Assembly: GCA_964019165.1 (NCBI GenBank)
Contig: OZ025269.1
Coordinates: 16,089,187-16,153,186 of the forward strand
DNA length: 64,000 nt
Reading direction: 5' to 3'
Source of the DNA: Mastigias papua
Lineage: Eukaryota; Cnidaria; Scyphozoa; Rhizostomeae; Mastigiidae
How positions within the stretch are numbered: the first letter of the stretch is position 1; each line of letters starts with the position of its first letter. Below, in pieces: positions 9,952-22,320 of the stretch. The notes beneath the pieces were generated by a model that saw only the letters and a list, made by a program, of their open reading frames with translations, had not been told where the DNA came from and did no database searches. The position numbers were made by a program, and so were the translations under genes.

Positions 9952-10706
9952 CGGATTTAGCACCACTGCTTCGTGCCTTTTATCCAGAGTGATTTTGACA
10001 AACAAATTTGATGCTTGCAGGTTTCAAACTATGTTTCCGTTTTCGTGTGAAAAGCCTTTTTTGAAAACGGTTTCGTATGAAATAATTTGCTTGAAAACGA
10101 TTTCTTTTGAAAGCAGATATGGTTGAAAAATGAGTTAGCACAAATTCGTCATACCGCTTACCTGGGCGAAAACAAATTACATCAAACAAATTTGATACGG
10201 GCAAGTTTCGTATTACTTTTCCGTCTTCGTGTAAAAAAACTTTTTCAAAACGGTTTGGCGTAAAGGCTGATATAGTAGAAAAAGGATTGAGCGCCACTTT
10301 TCCATGCCACTTACCCAAAGTGATTATATCGAATTAATTTGATATTGACAGATTTCACACATTGTTTTTCATCTTCGCTTGAAAAGAGATGTTTTGAATA
10401 CGGTTCGTGTGACGGTAGATCTAGTCGAAAACAGATTGAACACCATTGGCCATTCGTTCTTGCAATTATGTCAATGAAATTGGGTATATTAGCTTTGATA
10501 ATCAAATCATAGCGAGTATGATAATTACTTTTAAACTCTAGAAGCGCATATAGTCATTGGCTCTGTGTGTCAACCCGCATTTCGAAAGTGATTATCAAAG
10601 CGAACATACCATAACGGTGTTGTGTTTAACAACTTGCATTCGTGATAGCATTTGCCGTTACGTTCATGCAACAAGTAGCAGTAAGCGGCTAAATCATGAT
10701 ATTTAA
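9952..10706 (-). repeat. Right arm of foldback
   Basis: Reverse complement of 8743-9497. Differences from the left arm cluster lightly, for example around 10130-10145. Confidence 0.88.
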
Positions 10707-11164
10707 CTGAGTGTGTGTGGCTATCAGAGCCAGTTGAAAGTAGGGTATGTCCCATCCGAATATTCTAGAACAAGAGTGAATTGATCATTTCAAAGTTTTA
10801 GAAAGTAGCTTCTGAACTTACAGTGTCCAAACACGACCCATTGGTAGAGCAGCAATATACGTAGTATGCTAATTATTTTGTCTATTTTCCTTTTTATCTT
10901 TGTGACTTTTATAATTTATTTATGATTTGTGATTAATTTTTATCATGCTGAAAGGTTGTACGTTTATAAATATTAAATAAAATGACATGAAATGAATAAA
11001 GCTTTTTGGTCAGATCCTATTATCGCTGTCTTTGTCGCCCTATCTTGCCACTAGGTAAACAATTGCTGCAGGGTTGGCAATGAGAGAGCCTTAAAACATG
11101 ACCTTTGATTGTGTATTGAGCTGTTGGTCTTGCACGCAACAGACTAGCGCCCTAGCCACCCTAG
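10707..11164. other. No gene seen
   Basis: AT-rich sequence with no splice-flanked coding frame or repeat noted. Confidence 0.5.
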
Positions 11165-11440
11165 TACATATTTTCTGTATAAGAAACCTGACTCAAGGCC
11201 TAGTAGTAAAAGATTCTCAACTATTGGCCACATTTAGTTCTAAAAGTTTCTTATAAGTTTCTTAAGTCAATGCTAAAATTGCAGTGATAACGAGTACATA
11301 ACGGAAAACATTGTTTTTGCAGTACCCATAAGGCTTTGCACACAAGTAGGAAAATAGGGTTTCAGAAACTGTTAAAGATGGCACAGAAAGTTCTAGAAGT
11401 CCCTTTCTTTCTTATAAACCTGTTTCTTATAAAAAAGATG
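11165..11440. repeat. Scraps related to dispersed repeat family A
   Basis: Several TTTCTTATAA/TATAAGAAAC words and TAAGAAACCTGACTC resemble the terminal region of family A copies at 23500 and 33520. The alignment is fragmentary. Confidence 0.3.
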
Positions 11441-11570
11441 TGCAGCCGATTGGATGATGTTGATGATTCTGTTCCTAGGTTTTTTATTTCGTCCAACTCT
11501 TATTTGGATTTTACATCATTTCAAAAGTTGATTAAGAGCCATTCATATTATATTATGTTACATGATACGG

Positions 11571-11632
11571 TATTATATTTTATTATATTATATTATATTA
11601 TATTATATTATATTATATTATATTATATTATG
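11571..11632 (+). repeat. (TATTA)n microsatellite
   Basis: About twelve near-perfect TATTA units. A 123-codon open frame runs through it, but half of that frame is the repeat itself, so it is not called as a gene. Confidence 0.93.
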
Positions 11633-12012
11633 TATCTGACCTTAGGGAAAGATACCGGGCAATTATGGAAGAACATTAGACAAGCTGTAAGAGAGGTAGG
11701 ATATTGAAAAGCTTCAGATTTCCTAAATTTCCAATTTTTTGTCGTCTACTGAGCAGGGGTGTAGCCCTGGGGGACTTAGGCACCCCCTTGCGAAATTCAT
11801 AGTAGCTTTTGGGGGTGCAGCCTCCTAATTTTCAAGTTTTTTGGAATATATCTTTCATTTCCTTTCTTTGATCAAGATATGCAACTCCCACTTTTTTGGA
11901 AATATGGTAACTTAGATTTGTCAAAAATGTCATCTAAAGTTGCTGCTAAGGGTAGTACTGTTAGACAAGAGGCTCAACTGACTGGCATTAGGGTTAAGTG
12001 GAGATTCTCACG
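11633..12012. other. No gene seen; GC-rich patch at 11755-11830
   Basis: GGTGTAGCCCTGGGGG and GGCACCCCCTTGCGA words suggest a small dispersed repeat fragment. Otherwise featureless. Confidence 0.3.
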
Positions 12013-12420
12013 CGGAGTTATTCAAAAAGTACGTACTCTCTGAAGGGGCGAGAGGGTATCCAGAGGAGCGTACGAAAGCGTAAAAAGGGATGGGGTCTCT
12101 CTAAAGAACGTACGTACATCCATGTAATTTTAAAACGCTTAGAACTTGTGAAACATGCTAAGTACATAAAACTATCGAGATTGTTCTAATCATGAAAAAC
12201 ATTAATTTTAGATTTTTCATTTCTCGGGTAAAAAAAATTGTGAACTTTGAAAATAGTGAAATATACAGTAGATGCAAATAGTTAGGCGGATGGGGTTGAT
12301 GACTTAAGAGTACATACGCTCGCGAGAGGGAGGTACTTGCAAAACGTACAGAAGCATACAAGGGGGAGGGGAAGTCAAATGTCGATGAATGGTTAGCGTA
12401 TATACTTTTTGAATGGCCCC
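12013..12420. mobile_element. Inverted-repeat element family B, copy 3 (408 bp)
   Basis: The left end GGAGTTATTCAAAAAGTACG matches the reverse complement of the right end, which reads GGGGCCATTCAAAAAGTATA. Subterminal GAGAGGG and GTACG-AAGCGTA words recur in both halves. The 149-codon minus-strand ORF across it is not credible as a gene. Confidence 0.65.
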
Positions 12421-15400
12421 GTCGTATACCAATGATTTCATTTATCGTTGAACATCTAAACAGGTATATCTCTATGTAGGAAAAGGTCGCTTTCTTATGA
12501 TTTAAGCAGCGTGATTTAGAAAATTTTCCTGGGAGCTTAGCCACCAGACCCCCGAACTTTCTTATCCCCGCTATCATATCAAGAGGCCGAATGTATTTGG
12601 AAAACACTTGTAAATTCTGCTATGATGCAAGACGGCAATTGGCCGTATGTAGTTCGAGATGAATGAACTATTTAATAGAATGCTGTCATCCAGTTTCGTT
12701 TTTCACATGCTGCTTGAATTGATGAAGTAGTAAGAATAGTTTGAACACACGAGCGTCCCAGCATAGTCTTCGATTTCTGTACCTAATAGTTAGTTAGTTT
12801 GGCCTGTTCATTGTTTTTCAACAATGCATCGATTCGTTTTGCCTTTGGTTTAGCTTTTGTTTCGCAAAACTTCCAAATATTTGTCATATCTGATCAGAAC
12901 ATAATGTCGGTAGTTACTTTTAGCTGTTGTTTTTGACCCCCTGGAAACATAGATACACACTTGCCATATATTTTGGACTATATCAGTGGTTTGTTGCATA
13001 TCTGACCGGAAAACTTTTAATTTTGTGTGGAATCTCTTTATACCATAGAAATACAAACAGGAATGTACAAGCTCTTCTTTTAGCTCTTTCAATTTACTTT
13101 ACGTCATGCATTTTTTTCTTACCTTCACTTTTTATTTATATTTCCTGTTTGATTTTTTCCTTTGTCTGTTGATATGACATTATTGATACTAAAATGTTTC
13201 TATTTAAATCTGTTGTCGAATATGATAACCAAAGGATACTATCTATTCTTTTAATTAAATTCTTTTTATTGCTCTTTGCTGATAAGGGATATATGCGTCA
13301 TTACATAGCCATACATTATTTTGACGTTTTAGTACTAAACCAAGCTAGTAATGTAATTAGTATAAATTTTTGGGAATTCTAAGATATATCTTATTATGTT
13401 CATTCCAAGAATATTTGAATAGGACTTATATTGTTGCATCTGAGTGTAAAGTTTTTATTGACAGGCCTTTAGCGTTAGCTGAGTCGCAGAGGTACATTTT
13501 ATAATGATTTGCACATTGTTTTCGTTTTGGTCTATTCTCAAAGAGCTTCTTAGAAGTTTCAGCTAAGTTCTGATGCTTCCTCATAGTGTGAAACGTGATA
13601 AAGATGGGGGTGCCATGAAGAGGGTCTCGAGGTCTCAGTCCTATTTGTCACAATGAGGAGATTTTTCGGGGGGAGGGACACTCCCCTTTCCAACCAGCGT
13701 ACCGTAGTTGGTAAATTGCCTTGGTAGTATGAATCAACCCTTATGGCAGCTTTATGAAAGTTTACATGAAATATTTGATCGTGGCCATGGACATAGTCCA
13801 TAGAAGCAACCTATAACACAGCTCCCCACTTAACTGTACCATTGGATAAAGACCGTTGGATCCCATGTATTCGTCTTGTTCTTGTAGCTAGTTTGTCATT
13901 CAGAAAGCTATAGCGCCAATAGACTGTATTGTCATTGTTTACCTTTAATTTGTGCTATTATACATCCATCTCAGATTGTTCTGTAGCCATTGGTAACTAG
14001 TTTGGATATTGCAGACATAGAATAGATAATAAGCATTATCTGGTCTGTGCTCCAGGCGTGCTTAAGGAGGGGGAAGGAAAATTGCAATGTGTTCGAGCTT
14101 CTACAAAGACTGGCTATACACACAAGACATTAGATTGAACTTATTGCTTGCTGTTGTTGCGGTCGTATTTCATTATCATAATGGGACTTTCTTAAATGAA
14201 TACATTACTTGCGAGATTGAAAATAAAAATGACGTTTTCTCGCCTTATAGCTTGTTATGTGCATTTTGGTTAAGCGCTCGTTGACATGACTACAACTTCT
14301 TTATATCGGAAGCTATGTAGCAGACTTGCTACAACATAGATTTGTCAACAGTTTGCGAGGTCTTTTCATACAACCAAGACTACAAACAATTAAGTATAGA
14401 CTTGATATGATCATAGGCTTTGTAGTGTACTGGTCCTCAAGGAAACCTGAATTATTCTTTGAGAACTTCTGCAATTCACTTTAAAATCAGCAGGATATAC
14501 TGATTAACTGACACCATTCTCGATTCTTTTAGACTTTCATTGTAAAGAATAAGGATCTGAAAGAGAATTTTTCTGGTTACAAATCTACCCAGTGAGGAGG
14601 TTTTCTTGTCGTTTATCAAGTATTGTTTCTCTTTCTCTCGAATTTCGAATATTGATATATGCTTATCCACACCAAAATTTAGTATTCATTTGTACCCATA
14701 ATTGAATTCTGTTCAACGCGTATTCAGATTCTGGCTAAGACCTTTTTCCATTAATAGAGGTTTGGCTGCTCACGTCACTCTAGAGACTAAGTGATCTTCA
14801 AATTCTTATCAAATATGAATCCCATTTGATTTCCTGTCATTGGCTATTAACTTCTTTCTCATTGGCTTGAATTAAATTGCTAAAATCACTCAATTTAACG
14901 CGAGCCTTTATCAGTTGCTATGAAGTTCAACTATTTTTACCGTTTTTCATAATTACCGCCACCTCTTGACAATTAAGGAACACCTTTCAATGCTGAGATG
15001 ATGTGCTCCTTGTGAGTATCTCACATACATAGATAATCACTTTCTTCGCTTGTTGCACGAAAAAGTGGGAACATTCTGTAGCGTACGGAAAGCACTATGT
15101 TCGATCGACACTCGTCAGAGTATGAAATATTGGATAACGACAAATTGTTGTAATTGTGAATAGGTGCACATCACCATAACCATGTGGCTTAATGCACGCA
15201 GTATTGATCTTCTCATGTGAATCTGTCCGCGTCTGGTTATATGTTTCGGTCCACCTTCGGGTCCTTATTCGGTATTTCATATTTTGATGAATGTCCGAGT
15301 AAAAGTGCTTTCATTGTGCTAACAAATTTGCCTGCTTTTTTGTATAGTAGTGAAATTCTGTATTACCGACACACTAATCACATACTTATTTACATAGATC

Positions 15401-17135
15401 CAACAGTTTTTGCTGCTGAAGTATCAGCTGTCTTTGAACTTATAAAAGATTTTATTTTGCATTTCTCAGCTTGTTTGATAGGAATTAGTTTTTCTTCTGT
15501 TCACTTCTGCTAAGTAGGCAATCTTCATGTTTTCACTCACCATTTTTGATGTAGCAACTTAATTGGTAATTTTATATTTTTCTCAGCAATTTCTTCGAAC
15601 TGGTTAGATTTGACTTTATGTTTGATGTTCACATGAATCTTTGGCTTATGGAGGTAAATCAAGTTTATTGTAACCCTTCGATAGCCATTACCTTTTGATC
15701 CAAATGCCCAGGTCATTTTGTCTGGATGTATCAGGGGCGTTTGTACCTACGTGCGTAATTGGCTAAGTAGTATTAAAATTTCAGAGATTTTATTCTGAGG
15801 TAGACTTTATATATTTGATCAATCTTCTTGGTTTACAAAGGAATGTACCGGGAATGCACTGAGAAGTATTGCTAATTGTGTTAACAGTCTCTTTGATATC
15901 AATTGCTTTGCCTATGCTTTATCTCAGACTTTTTGTCCATATCCAGGACCCATCATATTAATGTAGAAGTTTGCCTTATTATGATGTAATAAAGAAAAGA
16001 CTGGTCCTTGATGATTGTCCAAGGCAGAATTTGGGCCTTCTCCATTGTACAAAATCGGTCCCCATTCCTTCCCGTCCAATCGAACAGTAGTTCTCCAGCT
16101 GCCTACCCAATTGCATACACATTTAGTCTCTAGCAATCCGAGGAAGTAATGAGAGTTTCATGTTTGATTCTTAAACTCAAATGTTAGATATAAGTTGGAT
16201 TGACTTTTGTACCTTAAGGATTCAGTACCGCCTAGGCCTTATCTGATCATAAAGAAGATATGTCTTTAAAAGTATCTACTATATGTCATTGGAATATCCA
16301 TTTAATAATGCATTTTATTTGAACATATTGAGTTTTTGAGCCTAGTAAGTGACCTCGTTCCTCCTTAGAACAGTAGTAATATAAAGGTTTAGTTGTCTGA
16401 GAGGTCTTTGGAAGCAAATCGACTTGTTTGGTGTGTTTGAAACCTGTATGACTGATTATTGTGTCAGGGGGAAGAGGGAAATGTGCTATCAATCAGAGCA
16501 GTGCTGCATGGGTTTCGAGACTTTTAGCGAGCATTATATAAGTAGTTTTCTCACTGTATCGCTCAGCACCAGTTTTACATGCCTTATCGTTTTTATCATT
16601 TCAATACAAGGTAAACATGTCACCGAATTTATCATCCATGGGACACGCGGAAAACGCCATTATGTATGAACAGGTAATATAACGTTTGTATGTGGTATTT
16701 ATTCATTAAAAGAGCGAGTGCACTGGGGTACATCTTCAGTAAAAGAGCCACTACGTGGTTATTTCTCTGTTAAATGAACTAGGGTATATATTCTCGTAGG
16801 CTTATCTCGGTAATCATGATGAAGTTTTATGCTCTAAAGACTGCCTGTCACAAAACAGCTTTCAAAAAACTTTCGGCTATATTCACTTTTTTCCTAATGA
16901 CATCCCTACCAGTTCTGTTATTCAAATTTGTCTTTTAGTAGAGTTTTTCTTTACATTTTTAATCTCGCACTGTTTATTCTACTTTTGTATTGCTCATTTT
17001 TATTGCATCTTTGATATTATGAACTTGGCATGCTAGCGATCATCGCTTAAGTATTTCTTATCATGGCTAGCCTGGCAAAGTTGTGAGAAGATAGAACTAT
17101 TGAGAAAATCTCAATCATCAAAAATTTCTTTCTAG
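12421..17135. other. Long stretch without a supported gene, probably intron of the TTLL-like gene
   Basis: I looked here for an upstream exon that would supply the end of a TTL catalytic domain and join in phase 0 to the exon at 17136, and found none. A small open piece at 13465-13491, flanked by AG and GT, is too short to support. An open frame at 16424-16610 ends at a GTAAAC donor-like site but in the wrong phase. Confidence 0.45.
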
Positions 17136-17194
17136 GTTATTTTTCACACGTTCCAACTAGCCGGAGTCGCAACGCTTCCTTTTGTGATGGAAAG
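17136..17194 (+). CDS. TTLL-like protein, internal exon 1 (partial gene)
   Basis: A 59-nt exon flanked by TTTCTTTCTAG and GTATTG. It reads VIFHTFQLAGVA followed by TLPFVME, and ends two bases into a codon. It enters in phase 0. In TTL-family proteins the catalytic ATP-grasp fold ends with a MEVN-SPNL strand and then a LYE-(V/I)-(F/Y)N-L-LVGV helix. This exon fits that last helix. The function would be ligation of amino acids to tubulin tails, or a derived role. The exon alone is weak evidence. It becomes convincing because its phase is the only one that keeps the next exon open and because the following exons also fit the family. Confidence 0.55.
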
Positions 17195-17657
17195 GTATTG
17201 TATGGTTGTCTTACTTGTTTGTTGATATAGCTATGTTCAATTTACACTCCTTGATAGAATTTCATGAAAGAATTAGCTTACTCTGCCAGTGATATTACTT
17301 TGGTTAGCTGATTGTTGGTTTGCATCTGTACTGGTTGTTCTGTTAGTATTTGCTTGTTCTTTATTACTTTTCACAATGTAGTGCCTTTCCTCCTGTAGTA
17401 CTATATGATATTATGTAGTATCTTGCCTCTGTTTCAGTAGTAACCTGCAGTATTATATGCCTTTGCTTCTCTGTTAGATAATATTATACAGCATCCTTTT
17501 GCTTCTATATATTGCTTTTTCACACCGTGCCTCTGCCCCCATATTACTCTATTTATGCTGCAAACTAGGATACATGGCCCAAACATTGGGTGCCCTTACT
17601 AGCTGTTATCGTTTCTTTCCTTGAGTTGAGTTCTTCCGTTCTTTTTTTCCTCTTTAG
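17195..17657 (+). other. Intron (463 bp) of the TTLL-like gene
   Basis: Begins GTATTG and ends in a pyrimidine tract (TTTTTTTCCTCTTTAG). Degenerate roughly 55-bp repetition (TTGCCT/TGCCTTTGCTTC words) is visible at 17375-17520. Confidence 0.5.
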
Positions 17658-17754
17658 CGAAGATAATGATGAACTAATGGTTCAAGACCGCGACATAATG
17701 GTCGAAGGTGCACAGTGCAGGAGCTCGGAGTGTTTAAGTTCATGCACATCTAAG
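17658..17754 (+). CDS. TTLL-like protein, internal exon 2 (Cys-rich tail begins)
   Basis: A 97-nt exon between a strong acceptor (CCTCTTTAG) and donor GTATGT. One base completes the split Ser codon, then 32 codons follow. The peptide contains EDNDELMVQDRDIMVEGAQC and then a CX4CX3C pattern ending in CTSK. The other two frames contain early stops, so the reading frame is forced and agrees with the previous exon. It ends in phase 0. The D/E-rich start and IMVEGAQC stretch resemble the segment just after the TTL domain in TTLL-15-like proteins. This is from memory and would need a search to confirm. Confidence 0.75.
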
Positions 17755-20700
17755 GTATGTCAACTATAATTTGGTTATGTAAAATCATTCTTTATGCACC
17801 TTTTATTTACTATAGAACATAAACCAGTTGTAGGTTATTAGTGAAGAGTGCATGACGTACCAGGTTACCGAGAAATCAACCTGAAATTTGAAACTATCTT
17901 TTGATGGATAACTTTGCTTTGGCATTATGTAGTACAGGACATTGCTGTGCAATAAACTTATCATACTTCACCATGCATAGGCGCAAAAGTATCGGTTTTT
18001 CGCATTACTTCTGCATTCGGATGTGTTAGGACCAATGGCTTTCTGTATAACAGATCAGCATTTTAACCACTTAACTTTCTGCTGTTCGAATCGGCACAGT
18101 TGTATTATAGCAGCCTGTAAAATATTTTAAATCAATGGTAGCTTTGAGGAATGTGGGCTTTTTGCTGGGGCATGGGCTCTAGGGTTGCGCTGTATGTAGA
18201 TCACACGGTATATAATCAAAGCACATGGGAATCAGTCAGCGTTCGCTTTCATGTTTGGAGTATGAGTAGTGAGTACAATGATGCAACATTAGATTTGTAA
18301 ATTCATTAATCGTCCGTATGTTTGTTCTTTCTTTAAGAATTAACCTATGTGACTTGTTCACAACACTATCTAAATTATATAGTTATATGGGCACTTTTTC
18401 CCGCTGTTGCCCTTCAGTTGTTCTTTTTCTGATGCAAGTATGTAGAATCTTCTACCACAGTCATTAGAACTTTCGGTTAAAGCTTTGAACTAAGATCCAA
18501 TGGTGAATCTTTACCATCGACTTTTTCATTCAATTCACTTTTTGGGTGGTGTGTTGAATTCTCGTGAATCAGTTATGAAAAATCTTTGTTCATTAGTAGA
18601 TACTTTTGTTGATTGTAAAATACATTGATAGCATGTTCTTCGTGTCAGAAGTCTGTTGAAACTAAGGCCTTAATTGTATAAAGCTCGTATGATTCAAGGC
18701 CTTGGAGTTTGGCTTCTGATATGGCTTTGGATAGTGTTTCATTACTGAGCTATGTGCCCTCGTATTTGAGTATCAATTCTGTTCAACGTTTAATCCAATA
18801 TTGATACTTATATTGACTCAATATATAGCTTTTACATATTCACTAGAGCTGGCCAAGCGTTTACAATACACTATATTGCTAAGTAATCCAATAGCTAGTT
18901 TGTCTGTGAATTTTCAATTAAAGGTTTTAGATGTGCGTATTGTCTATGTCACTACAAATCCTTTTATGATTACTATCCACCTCCCGGCAACGCTTCAGAA
19001 GTGGCCCTTGTAGAGTTTTCCTGTCTTATTTATCATCTTCGGCCATTCTTCAACACAAATTAAGTTGTCAGTAATAGTTACATGTATAACGAAACTAGAG
19101 ATTATTTGTTCTGACATTATATTGAATGTACCATTTTGCAGCATGACCTTTGATACATAACTGCTCCGAGCTTATCAACCTGTTGCATCACACCTTCATT
19201 GCTCACTGCCAGAAGGGCTGTTTAGGATTTCAGCATCGCCAGACATATTATTACGTAGAAACCCACCGTTTCTGAAGTCACAGCTGACCCGTTTCTAACT
19301 ATGGTATTCAAACATGGGTGCTATGCAGGCCGGTTCACAGACTAGCACCAGTTTTTGTCCCTCCCATCTAGTGAATAAGATGCCCTTAAGGGAGAGGTCG
19401 CAGCTAATCATATGGTTGCTCTATGTGTGGACTTCCTCCTAAAATATACAAGACGTGACTTATAGGGGGTATTTTTCTACTTTTGTCAAACGAGTGGACA
19501 CAAACCTCTCTGTTTCCAAGCAAAGCTATTTACTTTCTATTTGTTTTCAAATCTGGTAGAGATCAATATAATATCTTCTAAATATGCTTAAGATTCTTCC
19601 TTTTTGTCTGCAATGAAGATTATAGTTACGGTTAGAGAGACTTAAACGAGAGACTTCCTAGACGTTCTAATTAATGCATCAAATTTCGTCATACAACCGT
19701 AATTAATGGCAATACGTCATAGTGTTTTATTTCCATAAAGTATATATCTAAGTCTTAAGCAAAACTAAGTTCCGTTGTGATTGTCTGCAGCTGACGCAAT
19801 TGGTGGTACCTATTCTCTGTCCAAGGGATGAGACATATCTATGTACTCGACAGTCCCACGCTAATGCATGTTACTAGTTGTACAACTTCCTCTGCACACA
19901 CTGAGTAGCTTTTGAGTTGTAACAATAGGGATTTGGATTTCGAGTCTATCCTCCTATGGCGCTGTGCAATGATACCAAGCCAATTTGTATTTCAATTGAC
20001 ACTACATTGATTCACAATAGCTTGCCTTAATGCAGGGCTCGGATAAACTGCGTGTAAGAAGGAAATGAGAATGCCGTACACAACGTATTTCTAAGAATCT
20101 CTTGTAGTCGCAATGAACCATACTCAATTTAGCAGATTTTGTTGTCTTTAGTTGAGAACGAGTGAATGTTCGTTGAATTTGAAGGTGGTTGCAGTGCCGG
20201 GTTTTTGTACATCTATATGCAGAGCATCGACGGTACATTTGCCGACTTTAGTAGAATAAATTTGGCTACTATGCATATCTAAGTTCCCAGATTCGTCCCA
20301 CCACTTTATATGCTAGAATGCATGATAATCTACTTTAGGAGGGTATTTGTCCCCCTTGCTCCACAAAAACTCCGCTACTGAGTGGTTGACCAGAGTTTGA
20401 AGTATTGTAGAGGTATCTTTGCAGAACTTCTTCAGTATTTCTGTGCCCTCCTCGTATTATTGGTATTATTCATGAATTACTAGCTCCCTAACTTGTTTAA
20501 TGGACAAAATTTATTTAAAAAACGAAAATCTTTGACACTCCTGCGTTGAGTGAAAGACATTCTAAGAAGATACGACTTTAAGTTTCTTTGTGATCTAAGA
20601 AACTTTTTTGAATTCGAAAACGCTGGCATACAGATGGAAATAACGACATTCTGGAAACAGTGAGATATTGAGGCTATGGATACTTAATCTTCATTAAAGG

Positions 20701-21829
20701 CAAAAAGTTAACTATCCTTCCCTAACATAAACCGATGTAGAGTTTGCCGTTCGATAACTCGAACTCTCATTGAAAGTTGAAATTAGTTCCAGTTATCGAA
20801 TGTTCAAGTTACCGGGCAGTATTTGAATAGCAAAGCCAAACGAAGGGAATTGCAAATTCGTTTGAATTAGCGAATGTTCGAATTATTGGCCAGTCAAGTT
20901 GTAGGATTTCAACTATAGCATTTTTTCACAGTAGATTCTTACTGCGCACTGCAGCTTTTGTCATTCCTCAAAGCTGAAGAACTGATTGAGAGTATGATTT
21001 CATATGGGTCCTTATAATAATTAAGAGGTCTTTTGATGGTGACAAGAACCATGTAGCTCTCCTTTGACTAGACTACCTGGATTCATCTTAGTTTAACTTT
21101 TACTTGAATTCAGTTGACATTGGAGATGTTCTATATGTTTCAACTTATAACTAAGTTGATGCTGGTTTCATACAGAGATGTCCAAAGTTTTCTTAATGAG
21201 TGCCAAAAGGAGAAAAGTTAATAAAGAGTCGGGCCACACAATACATGTACCCAATTGAAACGTGAATAAAATGTGTATTGTTAAATCTGAAATAATTTAG
21301 GCCTAAAATTTGAAATACATGTATTCCTATGATCCGAAGCATATTGTCCACAGTGGAAACAATGCTGTTGTACTCTGAACTAAACTCTGGCTGACAGTTC
21401 AGAAGAAAGTTTGGTGTGTGAAGCACGAAGGACTTCTCAGAGATAGTTATCCATCATCCCGCTTTTCAGTCTCCTTTTGTTAATACTCAATAGAGAAAAT
21501 GCTTGTCCACAAATATATTTTAAGCCAATAAAGCTTATTAATCTTTTTGGGTTGCTACTCAGCAGAGGAAGCTTGTCATTATGTATACTCTGAAAGACGC
21601 CGAGGGAGAAAGGCTGATACTTTCATTCAGGAAGATTAATTACTGCATTGAGTAAGCTGCAGGGACTCTTTTTCAATGATTTCATATTTGCCCAGATTTC
21701 CAGAACTTACTGCAGGCCAATAGAACCAGGATTCCTGGTCGTAGTTTGGACATATAATGTGATTTAGTACGTTGTACAGTCATGCATTCCAGTTGCCACT
21801 GTGTTAGAATTTTGTAATTCAATGAAATT
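17755..21829 (+). other. Start of a roughly 12.6-kb intron; nothing else seen except a possible pogo-like scrap
   Basis: AT-rich intron sequence. No further phase 0 to phase 0 exon was found between the Cys-rich exons. Repeats inside this intron are listed separately. Confidence 0.45.
20735..20900. mobile_element. Possible decayed pogo/Tigger-like fragment
   Basis: Repeated TTCGAATTA, TCGAATGTTC and GTTCGATAACTCGAAC words on both strands resemble the subterminal repeats of Tigger-type elements. No clean terminus or TA duplication could be set. Confidence 0.3.
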
Positions 21830-22320
21830 TGTGGAATATGTCGTAGGGAGTGTGACGCGGAATATGTCATATGAAGAATTTCATATGGATTATCTGATAA
21901 GATTATCCCATGTGGAATATTTCATGTACAATATTTTTTGTGGATTGTTTGATAGTAATATGTTGTGTGGAATATGTCATATGGAATTTGTACTAGGAAT
22001 ATGTCGTATGGAATATGTCATGTGAAATATTTCACGTGGAATATTTCATGTGGATATTTCATGTGTAATATTTGATAGAAATATGTCGTGTGGAATGTGT
22101 CATGTAGCATATCTCATGTGGAATATTTGATAGAAATATATCATGTGGAATATGTCATATGGATTGAGTCTTGAGGAGTATGTCTTGTGGAATACATCAT
22201 ATGGGATATTTTATGATGAGCATATCATGTGAAATATATCATATATAATGTGTTTCATGAGGAATATGACATGTAGTCATGTAGGATTATATCATTTGGA
22301 CTATGTTATACTTCCCTTGT
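21830..22320 (+). repeat. Degenerate minisatellite, unit about 14-15 bp (GTGGAATATGTCATA-like)
   Basis: More than 20 imperfect repeats of GTGGAATAT(G/T)TCAT run through about 490 bp in the big intron. Several units contain the palindrome CATATG or CATG. A 74-codon frame inside is only the repeat read as protein. Confidence 0.85.

Larger units (their letters stand above)
8743..10706. mobile_element. Foldback element: two 755-bp arms around a 454-bp loop
   Basis: 8743-9497 and 9952-10706 are reverse complements of equal length, differing at only a few positions per hundred. The outer ends both carry TTAA (8743-8746 and 10703-10706) followed by ATATCATGATTTAG inward, so a TTAA target is possible. 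Each arm contains about three diverged sub-repeats of roughly 150-180 bp, marked by AAACCGTTTT-AAAA, ACACGAA-ACGGAAA, ATCAAATT-TTTG and AATCACT-TGG words. Mirror-image open frames (112 and 64 codons) run through both arms, but their translation is just the sub-repeat and shows no known domain. The loop holds a family B insertion. Comparable long-inverted-repeat foldback elements are known in several animals. Confidence 0.85.

Noticed and set aside
8944..10505. Frames of 112 and 64 codons present twice in mirror image
   Set aside because: Their conservation is explained by the inverted repeat; the translation simply reflects the sub-repeats and has no domain.
11336..11707. 123-codon frame containing Ile/Tyr/Leu repeats
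   Set aside because: Half of it is the TATTA microsatellite and part is a repeat scrap.
12158..12607. 149-codon minus-strand frame
   Set aside because: Lies across a family B inverted-repeat element and has no recognisable domain.
16424..16610. Cys-rich frame with a hydrophobic stretch ending at a GTAAAC donor
   Set aside because: It would leave one base at the junction, which does not fit the phase 0 entry of the 17136 exon, and the frame contains no good acceptor or family match.
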